In this document: positions 1 through 6,398 of the stretch, in pieces
Layout: each line of letters starts with the position of its first letter
Numbering within the stretch: position 1 is the first letter of the stretch
Source: an uncultured Clostridia bacterium
GTDB lineage: Bacteria > Bacillota > Clostridia > Christensenellales > Pumilibacteraceae
Reading direction: 5' to 3'
Length of the DNA: 13,253 nt
Assembly (NCBI GenBank): GCA_900553555.1
Contig: USEG01000010.1
Location: 1-13,253 of the forward strand
The notes under the pieces: model-generated
Databases searched by the model: none
Told to the model about the DNA's origin: nothing
Seen by the model: the letters and a program-made list of their open reading frames with translations, nothing else
Translations under genes and position numbers: made by a program

Positions 1-604
<604 letters not shown>

Positions 605-920
605 TTTTAAATCTCAACTTCCGTTTCTTTTGGTTTCTTTCTTGACTTCTTTGTCTGAGTTCAGAATTACAAGACATATCTATACTCGATTTTTAGTATC
701 TTGCTTCTTAATGCATCTACTCTTCTTTCTCGTATACATATCATCTGTTTTACTATGCAGTTGTCAATGTGCTCGATTCCCGGCGTCTCCGCGCCGTACG
801 CTTCGGTCAAAAAAAGCATAAACCGATAAACTTCTCTTCCTGTCTATCTTTTTATGCCAGTGGTATATCTTTCTATATATACTTGACCAAAACTTTCCCG
901 CCGCCGCCTTTCCGCGACAG
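605..920 (-). other. 23S rRNA leader, spacer-like region
   Basis: This gene-free stretch lies between the predicted transcription start (about 921) and the mature 23S 5' end. It has no coding sense. At 753-774 the minus strand carries a boxA-like element, core ACATTGACAACTGCATAG, which resembles the ..TTGAAAACTG.. element of Firmicutes 16S-23S spacers. A short perfect hairpin (CGGCG at 781-785 with CGCCG at 792-796) precedes it. The purine-rich run just before the 23S start (605-650) also looks like the 3' half of a normal spacer. The region therefore looks like half of a ribosomal spacer fused to a promoter. The boxA reading is by resemblance only. Confidence 0.55.
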
Positions 921-927
921 CCTATTT

Positions 928-957
928 ATATTACCACACTTTCACTCCCCCTGTCAA
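928..957 (-). promoter_or_regulatory. Strong promoter for the 23S transcription unit
   Basis: On the minus strand a consensus -35 TTGACA (952-957), an 18-bp spacer and a -10 TAATAT (928-933) form a sigma-A-type promoter. A TGTG element sits just before the -10. The predicted start is near 921, giving a leader of ~317 nt. It points directly at the 23S gene and lies between that gene and the stop codon of the putative anti-sigma gene (1030). Confidence 0.75.
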
Positions 958-1029
958 GCGTTTTTATGCCTGTTTGTTAACTTTTTTAAAAAATTTATTG
1001 TAAGCTGCAACTTTAATATGGCTGAAAAT

Positions 1030-1758
1030 TCAAAAACTGCCGTTTATATCGGCGATAAGCGCCTTGACGTCAGCGTCGGTGGCATCCTTTATATCCATGT
1101 TGTATGAGTATTCGTTGTGATAAAAATACATTTTATAACAGCTGTCATGCTGTTCGAGTTTCATACCGTCCATCTTTTCGTCAACGGATAAAAACTTATA
1201 CGAATCCAGTTCGCGCAGACGAAAAGCTCCTACTTCCACCTTAAGAGAAACCAAAACGCTGTCGTGAAAGCGATATTCGACGGCATACATGACCGTTTTA
1301 CCGTATTCTTCATCCGAAAGCGCCTGTCCGTCCCTTATGGTATACTGTTCAAAAGATATTATATCGTCGGGTTGCACGAAAGATATAAAATCCCGATGGG
1401 AATAGTCGGCGGAATTTGCTACAAGCTGATTGAAGTTGTAAGAAAGCGGCACGGCGTTTTCGACATTGAGGTCCATTGGTTGTTTATTGGCAATTGGCAG
1501 AAAAAACGCGACTACTATAAGCAGCGCCGCCATTACCGCCGCCAGCAAGTAAAATCTGTATTCATGATAAAAGCTGCCCGTAACGCGGCTTTCGCATCCC
1601 GTTTCCGGTGCCGGGCGAAGAATTTTTTGTTCGGCTTTCCGCTCTTGCAGCGCCAGACGCGCCTTGTGCGTAACGCGTTCTTCGGGCAAAGGCAAATCCG
1701 ATGCCGCGTCGTCAAACAAAGCACTTATATCGGGATTGCAGTTGTTTTTATCTTTCAT
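1030..1758 (-). CDS. Putative anti-sigma factor, single-pass membrane protein
   Basis: The product has 242 residues. It has a ~69-residue N-terminal part rich in charged residues, one hydrophobic segment at about 70-90 (YLLAAVMAALLIVVAFFLPIA) and a ~150-residue C-terminal part, predicted to lie outside the membrane. I recognise no zinc-binding anti-sigma motif and no named family in it. The role is inferred from position and shape: it lies 62 nt downstream of an ECF sigma gene on the same strand, the usual place for a membrane anti-sigma factor whose cytoplasmic N-terminus holds the sigma factor. The start is supported by an AGAGG Shine-Dalgarno about 7 nt upstream. No clear terminator follows the stop, so transcripts could read on into the 23S unit. 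It could instead be a non-regulatory protein co-transcribed with sigma. Confidence 0.7.
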   Translation of the reverse strand: MKDKNNCNPDISALFDDAASDLPLPEERVTHKARLALQERKAEQKILRPAPETGCESRVTGSFYHEYRFYLLAAVMAALLIVVAFFLPIANKQPMDLNVENAVPLSYNFNQLVANSADYSHRDFISFVQPDDIISFEQYTIRDGQALSDEEYGKTVMYAVEYRFHDSVLVSLKVEVGAFRLRELDSYKFLSVDEKMDGMKLEQHDSCYKMYFYHNEYSYNMDIKDATDADVKALIADINGSF

Positions 1759-1768
1759 ATCGTACCTC

Positions 1769-1781
1769 TTTACTAAGTAAA
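1769..1781. promoter_or_regulatory. 13-bp palindrome upstream of the anti-sigma gene
   Basis: TTTACTAAGTAAA is a perfect palindrome about the central A at 1775, located 10 nt before the anti-sigma start codon. Eleven of its bases (TTTACTAAGTA) recur at 2380-2390, between the -10 and the start codon of the sigma gene. The repetition at both genes of the pair suggests a shared operator or RNA feature; this is inference. Confidence 0.35.
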
Positions 1782-1820
1782 CAACGGCTGCTTAGCTTTT
1801 GTCCATGGAAAAAAGCAATT

Positions 1821-2363
1821 TTACATTAATTTTAAATTGTCGCGCATGAATTGTTTGGCTATGAGTATTTGTTTGGACACATATGATTTGGACACATTAA
1901 GCTGCTTTGCTATTTCCCGGACAGTAAAGCCCAAAAAGTACTTCATGTATATCATTGTGCGAACTATGGGCGGCACAAGGCGCATGATGAGATTGTGTAT
2001 AATAATCTTGTCGGAAGATTGCTCTTCGAACGAATCGACGCTTAATAGAGCTTCGTACTCGTCTATATTGTCCGGCCGCGCGGCGCCGTTTTTCTTTAAC
2101 AGGTTTAGCGCCGTATTGCGCACTATGGTCAAAATCCACGCGCATGGATTGCCCGTGTTTTTGTAAGACGCAACGCTTGAAACTATTTTTACAAAACTTT
2201 CCTGCACCGCGTCCTCCGCCCAGCCGGCGTCGTGCAATATGCCGCGGGCGGTAATTAACATTCTGCCGCTCATACATCGGTAGAGAATGTCAATGCCCGT
2301 CTCGTCGCCCTTTTTGAGGAGCGAAAGCGCATATTCGGTTTGTTGTATCAGTTGCTGCTGCAT
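1821..2363 (-). CDS. ECF-type RNA polymerase sigma factor
   Basis: A 180-residue sigma-70 family protein of the small extracytoplasmic-function type, which directs RNA polymerase to a dedicated set of promoters. Region 2 covers roughly residues 12-90: the motif AEDAVQESFVKI is region 2.2, and NPCAWILTIVRNTALNLLKK is regions 2.3-2.4. Region 4 lies at about 125-176, with a helix-turn-helix in FTVREIAKQLNVSKSYVSKQ. Length and order fit the family. I placed the start at MQQQLIQQ (2363). The reading frame stays open upstream to 2471, but those 36 residues run through the promoter and match no sigma domain. The Shine-Dalgarno is weak (GGCGG). The next gene downstream encodes a membrane protein likely to be its anti-sigma factor. 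The regulon and the signal are not visible. Confidence 0.92.
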   Translation of the reverse strand: MQQQLIQQTEYALSLLKKGDETGIDILYRCMSGRMLITARGILHDAGWAEDAVQESFVKIVSSVASYKNTGNPCAWILTIVRNTALNLLKKNGAARPDNIDEYEALLSVDSFEEQSSDKIIIHNLIMRLVPPIVRTMIYMKYFLGFTVREIAKQLNVSKSYVSKQILIAKQFMRDNLKLM

Positions 2364-2386
2364 AAATAACCGCCGTATTTTTACTA

Positions 2387-2416
2387 AGTATAGCACAAAA
2401 ATCATGATAAAATCAA
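2387..2416 (-). promoter_or_regulatory. Promoter of the sigma/anti-sigma operon
   Basis: On the minus strand: -35 TTGATT (2411-2416), 18-bp spacer, extended -10 TGC-TATACT (hexamer 2387-2392). The start is predicted near 2380, giving a 5' UTR of about 17 nt. It resembles a housekeeping promoter, so basal expression may not depend on the ECF factor. The palindromic core TACTAAGTA (2382-2390) overlaps the -10 and the predicted start site. Confidence 0.6.
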
Positions 2417-2427
2417 GGCGAAAAGTG

Positions 2428-2456
2428 TTGAAAAAGTTAAATTTTTCCATTATGGT
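2428..2456 (+). promoter_or_regulatory. Possible promoter of the glycosyltransferase gene
   Basis: TTGAAA (2428-2433), 17-bp spacer and TATGGT (2451-2456) face the glycosyltransferase. The -10 is a moderate match and lacks the TGn extension seen at the other promoters here. It lies back to back with the sigma promoter. An ECF-type promoter cannot be excluded. Confidence 0.35.
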
Positions 2457-2535
2457 AAATTTATCGGACATTTCGTGGACAAACTTAATAATGGCGCTGT
2501 TTTATAAGTGTCGGCGTAATCAACCGCAACGCATT

Positions 2536-2562
2536 AAGGAGGTCCCGTATAAATTCGACGGG
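2536..2562 (+). promoter_or_regulatory. Shine-Dalgarno plus hairpin before the glycosyltransferase start
   Basis: A perfect AAGGAGG (2536-2542) lies 29 nt before the ATG at 2572, too far for normal use. Between them CCCGT (2544-2548) pairs with ACGGG (2558-2562) around a 9-nt loop. Folding would leave 10 unpaired nt between Shine-Dalgarno and ATG (one before the stem, nine after), a near-ideal spacing. No other ATG, GTG or TTG lies at a suitable distance after the Shine-Dalgarno. Confidence 0.55.
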
Positions 2563-2571
2563 AAAATAGTA

Positions 2572-4329
2572 ATGAAGAAAAAACCGACATTATATATAAT
2601 TATTTTACTGGTTTGGACGGCAAGCATAGCTGTGCTTGCGCTGTCGCTGGCGTTTGCCATACGCAGTATTCCCGCGTCCGACCCGGTGCGCAGCGGTATA
2701 ATAATATCATTGCTTTCCGTAAACACCGTTTGCATAGGGCTTATGTGGCTGGGCAGTGTCAAAGACCTTGTATTTTCGCTGGCGTATATATTTCTCAAAA
2801 AGAAATTTGCCGGCGCGTACAACGCAATCGCGCCCTTCGACGCCGAAGAAAATCTGCCCAAGGTAGCGCTTTTATACTGCACCTGCAACGACTTTAACGC
2901 CAAAGCCCTGTCCGCCTGCCGCAAGCAGAATTACCCCAACTTTTATACGGTGATTCTGGACGACAGCTCGCGACCCGAATACATCCGCGAAATAAACAAA
3001 TACCGTGCAACCCACGGCAACGTTTTGGTGCACCGCCGCGAGGATAAAAGCGGGTTTAAGGCGGGCAATCTCAACAGCTATCTCAAACAGAGCAACGATT
3101 ACGACTATTTTGTAGTGCTGGACAGCGACGAGATAATCCCGCCCGACTACATCACTTCCGCTCTAAAATATTTTGCAAATTACGAAAACTGCGGCGCCGT
3201 TCAGGCAAAACACTGTGCCTTAAAGAGCAATAACGCCTTCCAGTCTCTATTGGGAATGTGCGTTTTGAGCAACGGTTCGACCGTGCAGATAGTCAAAAAC
3301 TTTTACGGAGCTAACGCTTTAATGGGGCACGGCATGATGATAAGCCGCGCGTGCTATGAAAAAACCTCCGGCTTTCCGTTGGTGGTGGCGGAAGATATTT
3401 CTTTTGCCGTCGACATAAAAAACGCCGGATACGAAATTGTTTACGCGCCCGACATAATGTGCTACGAAGAATTCCCCGCAAACTACGCCGCCCTTAAAAA
3501 GCGCCAATGCAAGTGGACACAGGGCAATCTCGAATATATGCGGCTTTACGACAAAGATATACGCCGCTCCAAAATGACCTGGTACGAAAAACTCGACCTC
3601 AAATTGTCGCATTACAGCCTGCCCGTCGTGCCGATGCTGGGCTTTATGCTGATGCTTTGCACGATAGCGCTGGGTTTTGCGGGCTATCCTTCGATAACAT
3701 ACTCGGCGATAGTTTATTCGGTGATGATAATATTTTTATGTTCGCCGCTCATACCGGACATTCTGGTGTACGCCGGAAAAAAGACATTTCTGCTGCTGGT
3801 GCCGTATTTTATCGTAAACATAGCGACGTACGCTTCGCTGACGCCCATGATGCTGACCACTATTATAAAAGGCTTATTCGGTAAAAAAGCCACCTTTATC
3901 GTAACGCCCAAAGACGGCGGCAAAATGACGATAGGCGATGTTTTCAGATACTCGTGGGACGCCGTCGTGTTTGCGGCGGCAATAGGAATCTTGTCGGCGG
4001 CGGCGTGCGGCAGTATTCTGCCCGTCATATTCGTCGCGGCAGGTTGCGCCTCCGCTCCGCTGGTCACTCTTTTGGCAAATATTCCCGTCAAAGGCTCCCG
4101 GTCGCAAAATGCCTACAATAGCTATATCCCCGTTGAAAAGGCGCCCGCCGACGGCAACGCCCTTCTTGCCGGGCAAGCCGACGTCTCCGCAAACGCTCCC
4201 ATGAGCGCAACGGCGCTTAACGGTTCGGCCGAATTGTTGTCGTCGTCCGCCGCGATGCCGGCTCATATTTCGCACGTAATAAGCGGCATAAACGCCGCCG
4301 GCAACGCCACTACAACGCGCGGAAGATAA
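2572..4329 (+). CDS. Membrane family 2 glycosyltransferase (processive beta-glycan synthase-like)
   Basis: A 585-residue integral membrane protein. Two hydrophobic segments (about 8-30 and 42-62) precede a cytosolic GT-A domain at ~95-330. Visible GT2 landmarks are D130-D131 (VILDDSS), KAGNLN (163-168), the DSD metal motif (184-186) and the acceptor-side E274-D275 (VVAEDIS). Where processive enzymes have QxxRW, this protein has RQCKW (311-315). About four or five further membrane segments follow (350-372, 377-400, 404-433, 463-505). A VTPK element (444-447), seen in cellulose-synthase-like enzymes, lies between the last ones. The final ~75 residues are Ala/Ser/Asn-rich and probably disordered. 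It likely polymerises and exports a polysaccharide from a nucleotide sugar; the substrate cannot be read. The frame is open back to 2287, but that extension overlaps the sigma gene antisense and lacks domain sense, so I chose MKKKPTLY at 2572. No partner genes for polysaccharide export adjoin it. Confidence 0.88.
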   Translation: MKKKPTLYIIILLVWTASIAVLALSLAFAIRSIPASDPVRSGIIISLLSVNTVCIGLMWLGSVKDLVFSLAYIFLKKKFAGAYNAIAPFDAEENLPKVALLYCTCNDFNAKALSACRKQNYPNFYTVILDDSSRPEYIREINKYRATHGNVLVHRREDKSGFKAGNLNSYLKQSNDYDYFVVLDSDEIIPPDYITSALKYFANYENCGAVQAKHCALKSNNAFQSLLGMCVLSNGSTVQIVKNFYGANALMGHGMMISRACYEKTSGFPLVVAEDISFAVDIKNAGYEIVYAPDIMCYEEFPANYAALKKRQCKWTQGNLEYMRLYDKDIRRSKMTWYEKLDLKLSHYSLPVVPMLGFMLMLCTIALGFAGYPSITYSAIVYSVMIIFLCSPLIPDILVYAGKKTFLLLVPYFIVNIATYASLTPMMLTTIIKGLFGKKATFIVTPKDGGKMTIGDVFRYSWDAVVFAAAIGILSAAACGSILPVIFVAAGCASAPLVTLLANIPVKGSRSQNAYNSYIPVEKAPADGNALLAGQADVSANAPMSATALNGSAELLSSSAAMPAHISHVISGINAAGNATTTRGR

Positions 4330-4348
4330 AATTGCCTTTCCTCCCTTT

Positions 4349-4371
4349 CGCGCCGCTTCCCCATCGGCGCG
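4349..4371 (+). other. Hairpin between glycosyltransferase stop and terminator
   Basis: CGCGCCG (4349-4355) pairs with CGGCGCG (4365-4371) around a 9-nt loop. It is followed by TTTATATAA, a poor U-tract. It may slow polymerase or protect the 3' end ahead of the better terminator 10 nt further on. Confidence 0.4.
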
Positions 4372-4380
4372 TTTATATAA

Positions 4381-4420
4381 GGGCACGACAGAAACTACAT
4401 CTGCCGTGCCCGCTTTTTTT
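4381..4420 (+). terminator. Intrinsic terminator of the glycosyltransferase gene
   Basis: GGGCACGACAGA (4381-4392) pairs with TCTGCCGTGCCC (4400-4411) with one A-C mismatch and a 7-nt loop, followed within 2 nt by seven T. In RNA from the minus strand the mismatch becomes a G-U pair, so the same hairpin also caps the convergent AraC-type gene. Its U-tract (TTATATAAA) is poorer in that direction. The T-run overlaps the AraC-type gene's stop codon (4419-4421). Confidence 0.85.
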
Positions 4421-5249
4421 ATTTCGGTCTGTTTTCTTTTCGATACTCCAACGGCGTACATCCGTATTTTTTGCGGAATCGCGAATAAAAATTACATTCG
4501 GTGCCGTAATTGAGCTCGTTTATTATGTCCGATACAGTCTTGTCGGAATTTTTTAGCATCATGGCGGCCGCCGAAAGCTTTTTGTCGGCAATATGGCGCG
4601 ACAGCGACGTGCCGTAACATTTGTAAATTATGCGCGCCGTTTGTTTTTCGCTGAGATACAGCTGCTCTGACACATACGACAGCGTTATTTTGCGCTTAAA
4701 GCAGTCGGAAGTTATTTTGTCCAGCAAAAAGGCGTAACGGCTTTCGCCCGACGCGGGAACGCCGGCGCGGTTTTTTTCGGAAGCGGTAAATATTTCCGCC
4801 GTCTCCGCCAGAATAAGCGACAAAAGCGGTTCTTCTTTGACGTAAAGGTTTTTGCTAAGACACACATACAGTTCCTTTATATAAAAACGCAATTTGTCGT
4901 TAATGGCGGCGTTGTATGCCTTGGCGGCGTTAAAGCGGGAAAAAACGGCGCTTTTGGGCGGAACGTTGACAAAAAATCTGTACGTTCCCTCTTTGCGCAC
5001 TGCATAATGCTTAAAGCCGGGCGGCAAAATTATGACGCTGTCTTTATATGTCTCGTCCGATTGCTCGGCAATAAGGCGCATACTGTTTTCAGCGACAAAA
5101 AACAATTCGAAGTACGGATGTAAATGCAGCATTTTGTCGTCGACGTATTCGCCGGCAGGGGGGCTGTCTCCGTATGTTTCGTCCAGCAAAACGTCCGTCT
5201 TTTCACCGCCGTGTTTTATTGTAACCAATCTCAGCTTACCGGTATCCAT
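4419..5249 (-). CDS. AraC-family transcriptional regulator
   Basis: A 276-residue protein of usual AraC length. The N-terminal ~100 residues look like a cupin sensor: HLHPYFELFFV (42-52) is the typical first motif and VIILPPGFKHYA (72-83) the second. The C-terminal ~100 residues hold two helix-turn-helix units, about 188-209 (ITLSYVSEQLYLSEKQTARI) and 238-266. They end in the family signature with YGTECNFYSRFRKKYGCTPLEYR. The frame is open to 5318, but I chose 5249: a promoter (TTGACA, 17 bp, TACACT) lies inside the longer version, neither start has a Shine-Dalgarno, and the predicted transcription start falls on the A of this ATG. It is divergent from a sialic acid lyase gene, so it probably controls that gene in response to a sugar. 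The effector is inferred only from that neighbour. Confidence 0.9.
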   Translation of the reverse strand: MDTGKLRLVTIKHGGEKTDVLLDETYGDSPPAGEYVDDKMLHLHPYFELFFVAENSMRLIAEQSDETYKDSVIILPPGFKHYAVRKEGTYRFFVNVPPKSAVFSRFNAAKAYNAAINDKLRFYIKELYVCLSKNLYVKEEPLLSLILAETAEIFTASEKNRAGVPASGESRYAFLLDKITSDCFKRKITLSYVSEQLYLSEKQTARIIYKCYGTSLSRHIADKKLSAAAMMLKNSDKTVSDIINELNYGTECNFYSRFRKKYGCTPLEYRKENRPK

Positions 5250-5251
5250 GA

Positions 5252-5262
5252 GTACAGTGTAC
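5252..5262. promoter_or_regulatory. Palindrome covering the araC-type -10 element
   Basis: GTACAGTGTAC is a perfect 11-bp palindrome about the central G. It contains the whole -10 hexamer (5256-5261) of the regulator's own promoter. A protein bound here would block that promoter, so autoregulation is a reasonable guess. Confidence 0.35.
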
Positions 5263-5284
5263 CACTTTGCCGGCGCATTGTCAA
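5256..5284 (-). promoter_or_regulatory. Promoter of the AraC-type gene, predicted leaderless
   Basis: On the minus strand: consensus -35 TTGACA (5279-5284), 17-bp spacer, extended -10 TGG-TACACT (hexamer 5256-5261). Six bases (5250-5255) separate the hexamer from the ATG at 5249, so +1 should be the A of the start codon. No Shine-Dalgarno is present. Confidence 0.65.
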
Positions 5285-5297
5285 TTATGCCCGTGCC

Positions 5298-5309
5298 ATT
5301 TATATAAAT
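5298..5309. promoter_or_regulatory. AT-rich palindrome between the divergent promoters
   Basis: ATTTATATAAAT is a perfect 12-bp palindrome. It lies 14 bp upstream of the araC-type -35 and 38 bp upstream of the nanA-like -35. It could be a regulator site, but AT-rich palindromes arise easily by chance. Confidence 0.2.
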
Positions 5310-5347
5310 TGCGGACATTTTTTCGCGCTTTATGCGCCGATAGAATA

Positions 5348-5376
5348 TTGAATCGCGTGCGCCGCGGTGATATAAT
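5348..5376 (+). promoter_or_regulatory. Promoter of the nanA-like gene
   Basis: -35 TTGAAT (5348-5353), 17-bp spacer and extended -10 TGA-TATAAT (hexamer 5371-5376). The start is predicted near 5383, giving a leader of ~33 nt. That leader contains an AGGAG Shine-Dalgarno (5404-5408) 7 nt before the ATG. Confidence 0.75.
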
Positions 5377-5415
5377 TTTATTAAAGAAATTCATTGCGAA
5401 TATAGGAGAAAAATA

Positions 5416-6303
5416 ATGAAAGACAAGTTATTTAAGGGCATTTACAGCGCTATTTTTTCGGTCTACGATCAAAATATGAAGATAAAGACGGAAACGGTTG
5501 AAAAGATAGTGGACTATCAGCTTAAAAACGGACTGAAAGGCTTTTACGTGTGCGGCAATACGGGAGAATGTTCGGTGCTTCCCGCCTCCACGCGCATGGA
5601 GATGCTGGAAAGCGTCGTAAAAGCCAACGGCGGCAGAGGGCAGATAATAGCGCACATAGGAGCGACGCACATCGACGACGCGAAAAGACTTTTGGAACAC
5701 GCGTGCACGCAAAAAATAGACGCCGTAGCCTCGCTTCCTCCGTCGCTTACGAAATATTACGCCGCCGACGAAATCTTCGAGTACTACAAATGGCTGGCGG
5801 CCAACAGCCGTTATCCCGTGTACGCCTACATCACGCCCGTTCTAAACTGCGATCCCGTGGTTTTTGCTCAAAAGCTGGCGACATTGGACAACATAGCGGG
5901 CATAAAGCTCACGATTTCCGATTATTACGCCTTCGGAAACATTGTAGCTGCAACGGGCGACAAACTGAATATTCTCAACGGCCCCGATGAAACCATGATT
6001 TGCGGTCTTTCGCTGGGCGCCGACGGCGCGATAGGCACCAGCTACAACTATATGCCGGCAACAGCAGTGGCTATATACGAGAATTTTAAAAACGGCGATA
6101 TTGCCGCCGCAAGAGAATACCAGCGCCGGCTAAATAAATACATTGGCGTAAACTTCGGCAAGAGCATTGCCGTATGGAAAACGGGCATGACGGTTTTGGG
6201 CTTTGACATGGGCTACACTGTCTTCCCGTGCATAATGCCCGACAAAAACGACATTGCGGCTATAAAGGCGCAATTGGAAAAAATCGGCCTTCCCGTCGTT
6301 TAG
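5416..6303 (+). CDS. nanA: N-acetylneuraminate lyase (DapA/NanA family)
   Basis: A 295-residue (beta/alpha)8 aldolase of the dihydrodipicolinate synthase/N-acetylneuraminate lyase family. The lyase splits sialic acid into N-acetylmannosamine and pyruvate in the cytosol through a Schiff base. Visible landmarks: the substrate loop GNTGE (47-51), the catalytic Tyr at Y138 (YAYITP) and the Schiff-base Lys at K164 in GIKLTISDYYAF. NGPDETMICGLSLGADGAIG (188-207) is also present. The last two match sialic acid lyases much better than DapA, and the Tyr and Lys positions agree with E. coli NanA (Y137, K165) within a residue. A good Shine-Dalgarno and promoter support the start. A divergent AraC-type regulator is next door, but no nanE, nanK or sialic acid transporter is in view. 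A related 2-keto acid aldolase role is the main alternative. Confidence 0.88.
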   Translation: MKDKLFKGIYSAIFSVYDQNMKIKTETVEKIVDYQLKNGLKGFYVCGNTGECSVLPASTRMEMLESVVKANGGRGQIIAHIGATHIDDAKRLLEHACTQKIDAVASLPPSLTKYYAADEIFEYYKWLAANSRYPVYAYITPVLNCDPVVFAQKLATLDNIAGIKLTISDYYAFGNIVAATGDKLNILNGPDETMICGLSLGADGAIGTSYNYMPATAVAIYENFKNGDIAAAREYQRRLNKYIGVNFGKSIAVWKTGMTVLGFDMGYTVFPCIMPDKNDIAAIKAQLEKIGLPVV

Positions 6304-6320
6304 TTACGCTCTAAGCCGAT

Positions 6321-6392
6321 AAAAAAGACGCATGCATGACTTTGCGTGTGTCTTTTAAAAAAGACGCATGCATGACTTTGCGTGCGTCTTTT
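6321..6392. terminator. Tandemly duplicated 36-bp terminator between convergent genes
   Basis: Two head-to-tail copies (6321-6356 and 6357-6392) differ at one base (T at 6349, C at 6385). Each folds as AAAAGACGCA paired with TGCGTCTTTT around a 14-nt loop. Copy 1 has a G-U pair in plus-strand RNA and an A-C mismatch in minus-strand RNA; copy 2 is perfect in both. Copy 2 runs into ATTTTTTT on the plus side, and on the minus side the T-rich stem arm itself gives a U-tract. The pair lies 17 nt after the nanA-like stop and 6 nt after the lipoprotein stop, so it ends both transcripts. Confidence 0.85.
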
Positions 6393-6398
6393 ATTTTT

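Noticed and set aside
759..774. TTGACA at 761-766 (minus strand) as a second 23S promoter
   Set aside because: No good -10 lies 16-19 bp downstream (best TGATAT), and the motif fits better as part of a boxA-like element.
2364..2471. 36-residue N-terminal extension of the ECF sigma factor
   Set aside because: It runs through the -35/-10 promoter and does not resemble region 2; MQQQLIQQ fits the family start.
2287..2571. 95-residue N-terminal extension of the glycosyltransferase
   Set aside because: It overlaps the sigma gene and its promoter antisense, is Cys-rich and unlike GT2 N-termini. The protein reads naturally from MKKKPTLY with two membrane segments.
3874..4461. 195-residue minus-strand frame opposite the glycosyltransferase 3' end
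   Set aside because: A shadow of the real gene: low-complexity Gly/Arg-rich product, no start signals, and it crosses the terminator.
5250..5318. 23-residue extension of the AraC-type regulator
   Set aside because: The start at 5318 has no Shine-Dalgarno, and the extension contains a near-consensus promoter for the shorter start.
6321..6392. Two 36-bp repeats as a CRISPR remnant
   Set aside because: The copies abut with no spacer, there are only two, and each is a terminator hairpin at a convergent gene end.
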